Part shown: positions 5,519 to 6,998 of the stretch, one piece after another
Position numbering within the stretch: position 1 is the stretch's first letter
Layout: each line of letters begins with the position of its first letter
NCBI GenBank assembly: GCA_016793565.1
Contig: JAEUMA010000683.1
Span: forward strand, 1 to 6,998
DNA length: 6,998 bases
Reading direction: 5' to 3'
DNA from: Rhizobiaceae bacterium
Lineage (GTDB): Bacteria > Pseudomonadota > Alphaproteobacteria > Rhizobiales > Rhizobiaceae
Notes under the pieces: generated by a model
Told to the model about the DNA's origin: nothing
What the model saw: the letters and a program-made list of their open reading frames with translations, nothing else
Database searches by the model: none
Made by a program: the position numbers and the translations under genes

Positions 5519-6915
5519 AAGCTCTCTTCGCGGCCCAGTACGGCCAGCACGTCGAAAACGCCGGGTGAAGTCGACCGACCTGTGAGAGCGGCCCGAAGCG
5601 GCTGAGCGACGGCTCCCAACTTGAGCCCGCTTCCCTCCGCGAAGACGCGTATTGCCGCCTCCGCAGTGGCCGCGTTCCACGGCGCGGGCATGGCCCGCAG
5701 CGCTTCCGTTGCACCGCGCAGGATGGCCCTGGCGTCGTCGGTCAGAAGGGCGGCTGCCTTCTCGTCCATCGGCAGCGGCCGCCTGGCGAACAGGAACATG
5801 GCACCGTCCGCGAGCTCGACCAAAGTCTTCGCGCGCTCCTTGAGGCCAGGCATGGCCGCGAGCAACTGTGCGCGGCGTTCGTCGGTCAGCGCGTCCAGGA
5901 TGGCTGCGCCATTCTCCAGATAGGGCAATGTCGCGACAAAGGCGTCCGTCAGCGCACGATCGTCCATCTGGCGCATGTAGAGCCCGTTCAAGGCCTGCAG
6001 CTTGGCGAAGTCGAAGCGGGCAGCACCCTTGTTGATGTCGCCGACGTCGAACCAGCGAACCATATCGTCCAGCGCCATGACCTCGTCGTCACCATGGCTC
6101 CAGCCGAGGCGCACGAGATAGTTGCGCAGGGCCGCCGGCAGATAGCCCATCGCGCGATAGGCCTCGACACCAAGGGCGCCGTGGCGTTTGGAAAGCTTGG
6201 CTCCATCGGCGCCATGGATCAGCGGAATATGCGCCATTTCCGGCACCGGCCAGCCCATCGCTTGGTAGATCACGGTCTGGCGCGCCGCGTTCGTGAGGTG
6301 GTCGTCGCCGCGGATGATATGGGTCACACCCATGTCGTGGTCATCTACCACGACTGCGTGCATGTAGGTGGGCGTGCCGTCCGAACGCAGAATGATGAAG
6401 TCGTCGAGATCCTTGTTGGGAAAGCGGACATCACCCTGCACGCGGTCGTGCACCACCGTCTCGCCTTCGCGCGGCGCCTTGATGCGCACAACCGGGCGAA
6501 CGCCGGCCGGGGCCTCGGCGGGATCGCGATCGCGCCAGCCGCCATCGTAGCGGGGAGGGCGGCCTTCCGCCCTGGCTTTCTCGCGCATCGCGTCGAGTTC
6601 TGCTGCGGACTCGTAGGCATAGTAGGCCTGTCCGCGCCGAACCAGTTCTTCGGCCACCTCGCGATGCCGCTCAGCGCGGCCGAACTGCGATATCGGCTCG
6701 CCGTCCCAGCGCAGGCCGAGCCAGTTGAGGCCGTCGAGGATGGCGGCGGTGGCCGCGTCCGTGGAGCGTTCCCTATCGGTGTCTTCGATGCGCAGCAGCA
6801 TCTTGCCGTCGGTGTGCTTGGCGTAGAGCCAGTTGAAAAGCGCCGTGCGGGCTCCGCCGATGTGGAGGAAGCCGGTGGGCGAGGGTGCGAAGCGGGTGAT
6901 GACGGGTGCTGACAT
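5491..6915 (-). CDS. gltX: Glutamyl-tRNA synthetase (GluRS), zinc-less form
   Basis: Class I aminoacyl-tRNA synthetase that charges tRNA(Glu) with glutamate in the cytoplasm. In alphaproteobacteria lacking GlnRS, a GluRS also makes Glu-tRNA(Gln) for GatCAB. The protein has 474 residues, full length. The N-terminal Rossmann fold carries RFAPSPTGFLHIGGARTAL at 8-26 (HIGH motif as HIGG at 18-21), RIEDTD at 42-47, TYMHAVVVDDHDMGVTHIIRGDDHL at about 183-207 and the KMSKS-type loop KLSKRHG at 240-246. The helical anticodon-binding domain follows to the C-terminus. Zinc ligands of E. coli GluRS (Cys98, Cys100, Cys125, His127) are replaced: YYAYES stands at 98-103 and GGWRD at 125-129. The ATG at 6915 is preceded by only a weak GGAA. 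Alphaproteobacteria often carry two gltX copies; this one being the main GluRS rather than a tRNA(Gln)-biased paralog is not provable here. Confidence 0.96.
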   Translation of the reverse strand: MSAPVITRFAPSPTGFLHIGGARTALFNWLYAKHTDGKMLLRIEDTDRERSTDAATAAILDGLNWLGLRWDGEPISQFGRAERHREVAEELVRRGQAYYAYESAAELDAMREKARAEGRPPRYDGGWRDRDPAEAPAGVRPVVRIKAPREGETVVHDRVQGDVRFPNKDLDDFIILRSDGTPTYMHAVVVDDHDMGVTHIIRGDDHLTNAARQTVIYQAMGWPVPEMAHIPLIHGADGAKLSKRHGALGVEAYRAMGYLPAALRNYLVRLGWSHGDDEVMALDDMVRWFDVGDINKGAARFDFAKLQALNGLYMRQMDDRALTDAFVATLPYLENGAAILDALTDERRAQLLAAMPGLKERAKTLVELADGAMFLFARRPLPMDEKAAALLTDDARAILRGATEALRAMPAPWNAATAEAAIRVFAEGSGLKLGAVAQPLRAALTGRSTSPGVFDVLAVLGREESLARLSDQID

Positions 6916-6965
6916 GAGGTTTCCAGGACCGGCGAGATGCCGAAGATGGCCTTTTGGTGGCGTTC

Positions 6966-6993
6966 ATGTAGCATAGGCCGTCCGGCACGCAAG
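6966..6993 (-). promoter_or_regulatory. Possible gltX promoter
   Basis: On the minus strand CTTGCG (6993-6988) and CTACAT (6971-6966) are spaced by 16 nt and resemble the alphaproteobacterial sigma-70-type pattern CTTGAC / CTATAT. Transcription would begin near 6959, leaving a leader of roughly 45 nt before gltX. Matches this good arise by chance, and the window ends just upstream, so this is tentative. Nothing else was recognised in the 83 bp between gltX and the window end. Confidence 0.3.
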
Positions 6994-6998
6994 GGCCG

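Noticed and set aside
6094..6912. A 272-codon open frame on the plus strand opposite gltX
   Set aside because: Fully antisense to an intact GluRS, with low-complexity Arg/Ala/Val composition and no recognisable motif; a shadow of strong third-position GC bias.
1..6998. A hidden novel system, mobile element, CRISPR array or RNA gene
   Set aside because: Nearly every base belongs to a recognised housekeeping gene, and the two spacers over 80 bp hold only ordinary regulatory-type sequence. No direct repeats, transposase remnants, tRNA-like folds or atypical composition were seen.

Overview
This window is a housekeeping segment of an alphaproteobacterial chromosome, most likely from Rhizobiales (Mesorhizobium/Phyllobacteriaceae-like). 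The evidence is high GC content, the order lpxD-fabZ-lpxA-lpxI-lpxB, use of the DUF1009 hydrolase LpxI inside the cluster instead of LpxH, and convergent gltA and gltX genes with alphaproteobacterial-type protein sequences. The genus is inferred from general resemblance, not from a search.

Layout: positions 1-3980 (+ strand) hold a tight lipid A operon. It contains the 3' part of lpxD (cut by the window edge), fabZ, lpxA, lpxI and lpxB, joined by overlaps of 8, 17 and 4 bp and one 5-bp gap, which suggests one transcript with translational coupling. Positions 4025-6915 (- strand) hold citrate synthase gltA and, upstream of it, glutamyl-tRNA synthetase gltX. A 9-bp GC-rich hairpin at 3979-4001 separates the convergent lpxB and gltA genes. 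The 176-bp gltX-gltA spacer holds a probable gltX terminator, a short perfect inverted repeat and a strong gltA ribosome binding site. The last 83 bp are the gltX leader, with a possible promoter.

How the genes work together: FabZ feeds 3-hydroxyacyl-ACP metabolism, and LpxA and LpxD use 3-hydroxyacyl-ACPs to acylate the UDP-amino sugar. LpxI cleaves UDP-2,3-diacylglucosamine to lipid X, and LpxB condenses lipid X with another UDP-2,3-diacylglucosamine to make the lipid A disaccharide. GltA starts the TCA cycle and GltX charges tRNA with glutamate; both are functionally unrelated to the lipid A operon.

I found no mobile element, CRISPR array, RNA gene, toxin-antitoxin pair or defence-like system, and no undescribed system. 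The observations worth checking are modest: substituted substrate-pocket residues in LpxA, a palindrome upstream of gltA, terminators built into coding ends, the lpxA/lpxI overlap, and a GluRS lacking zinc ligands.
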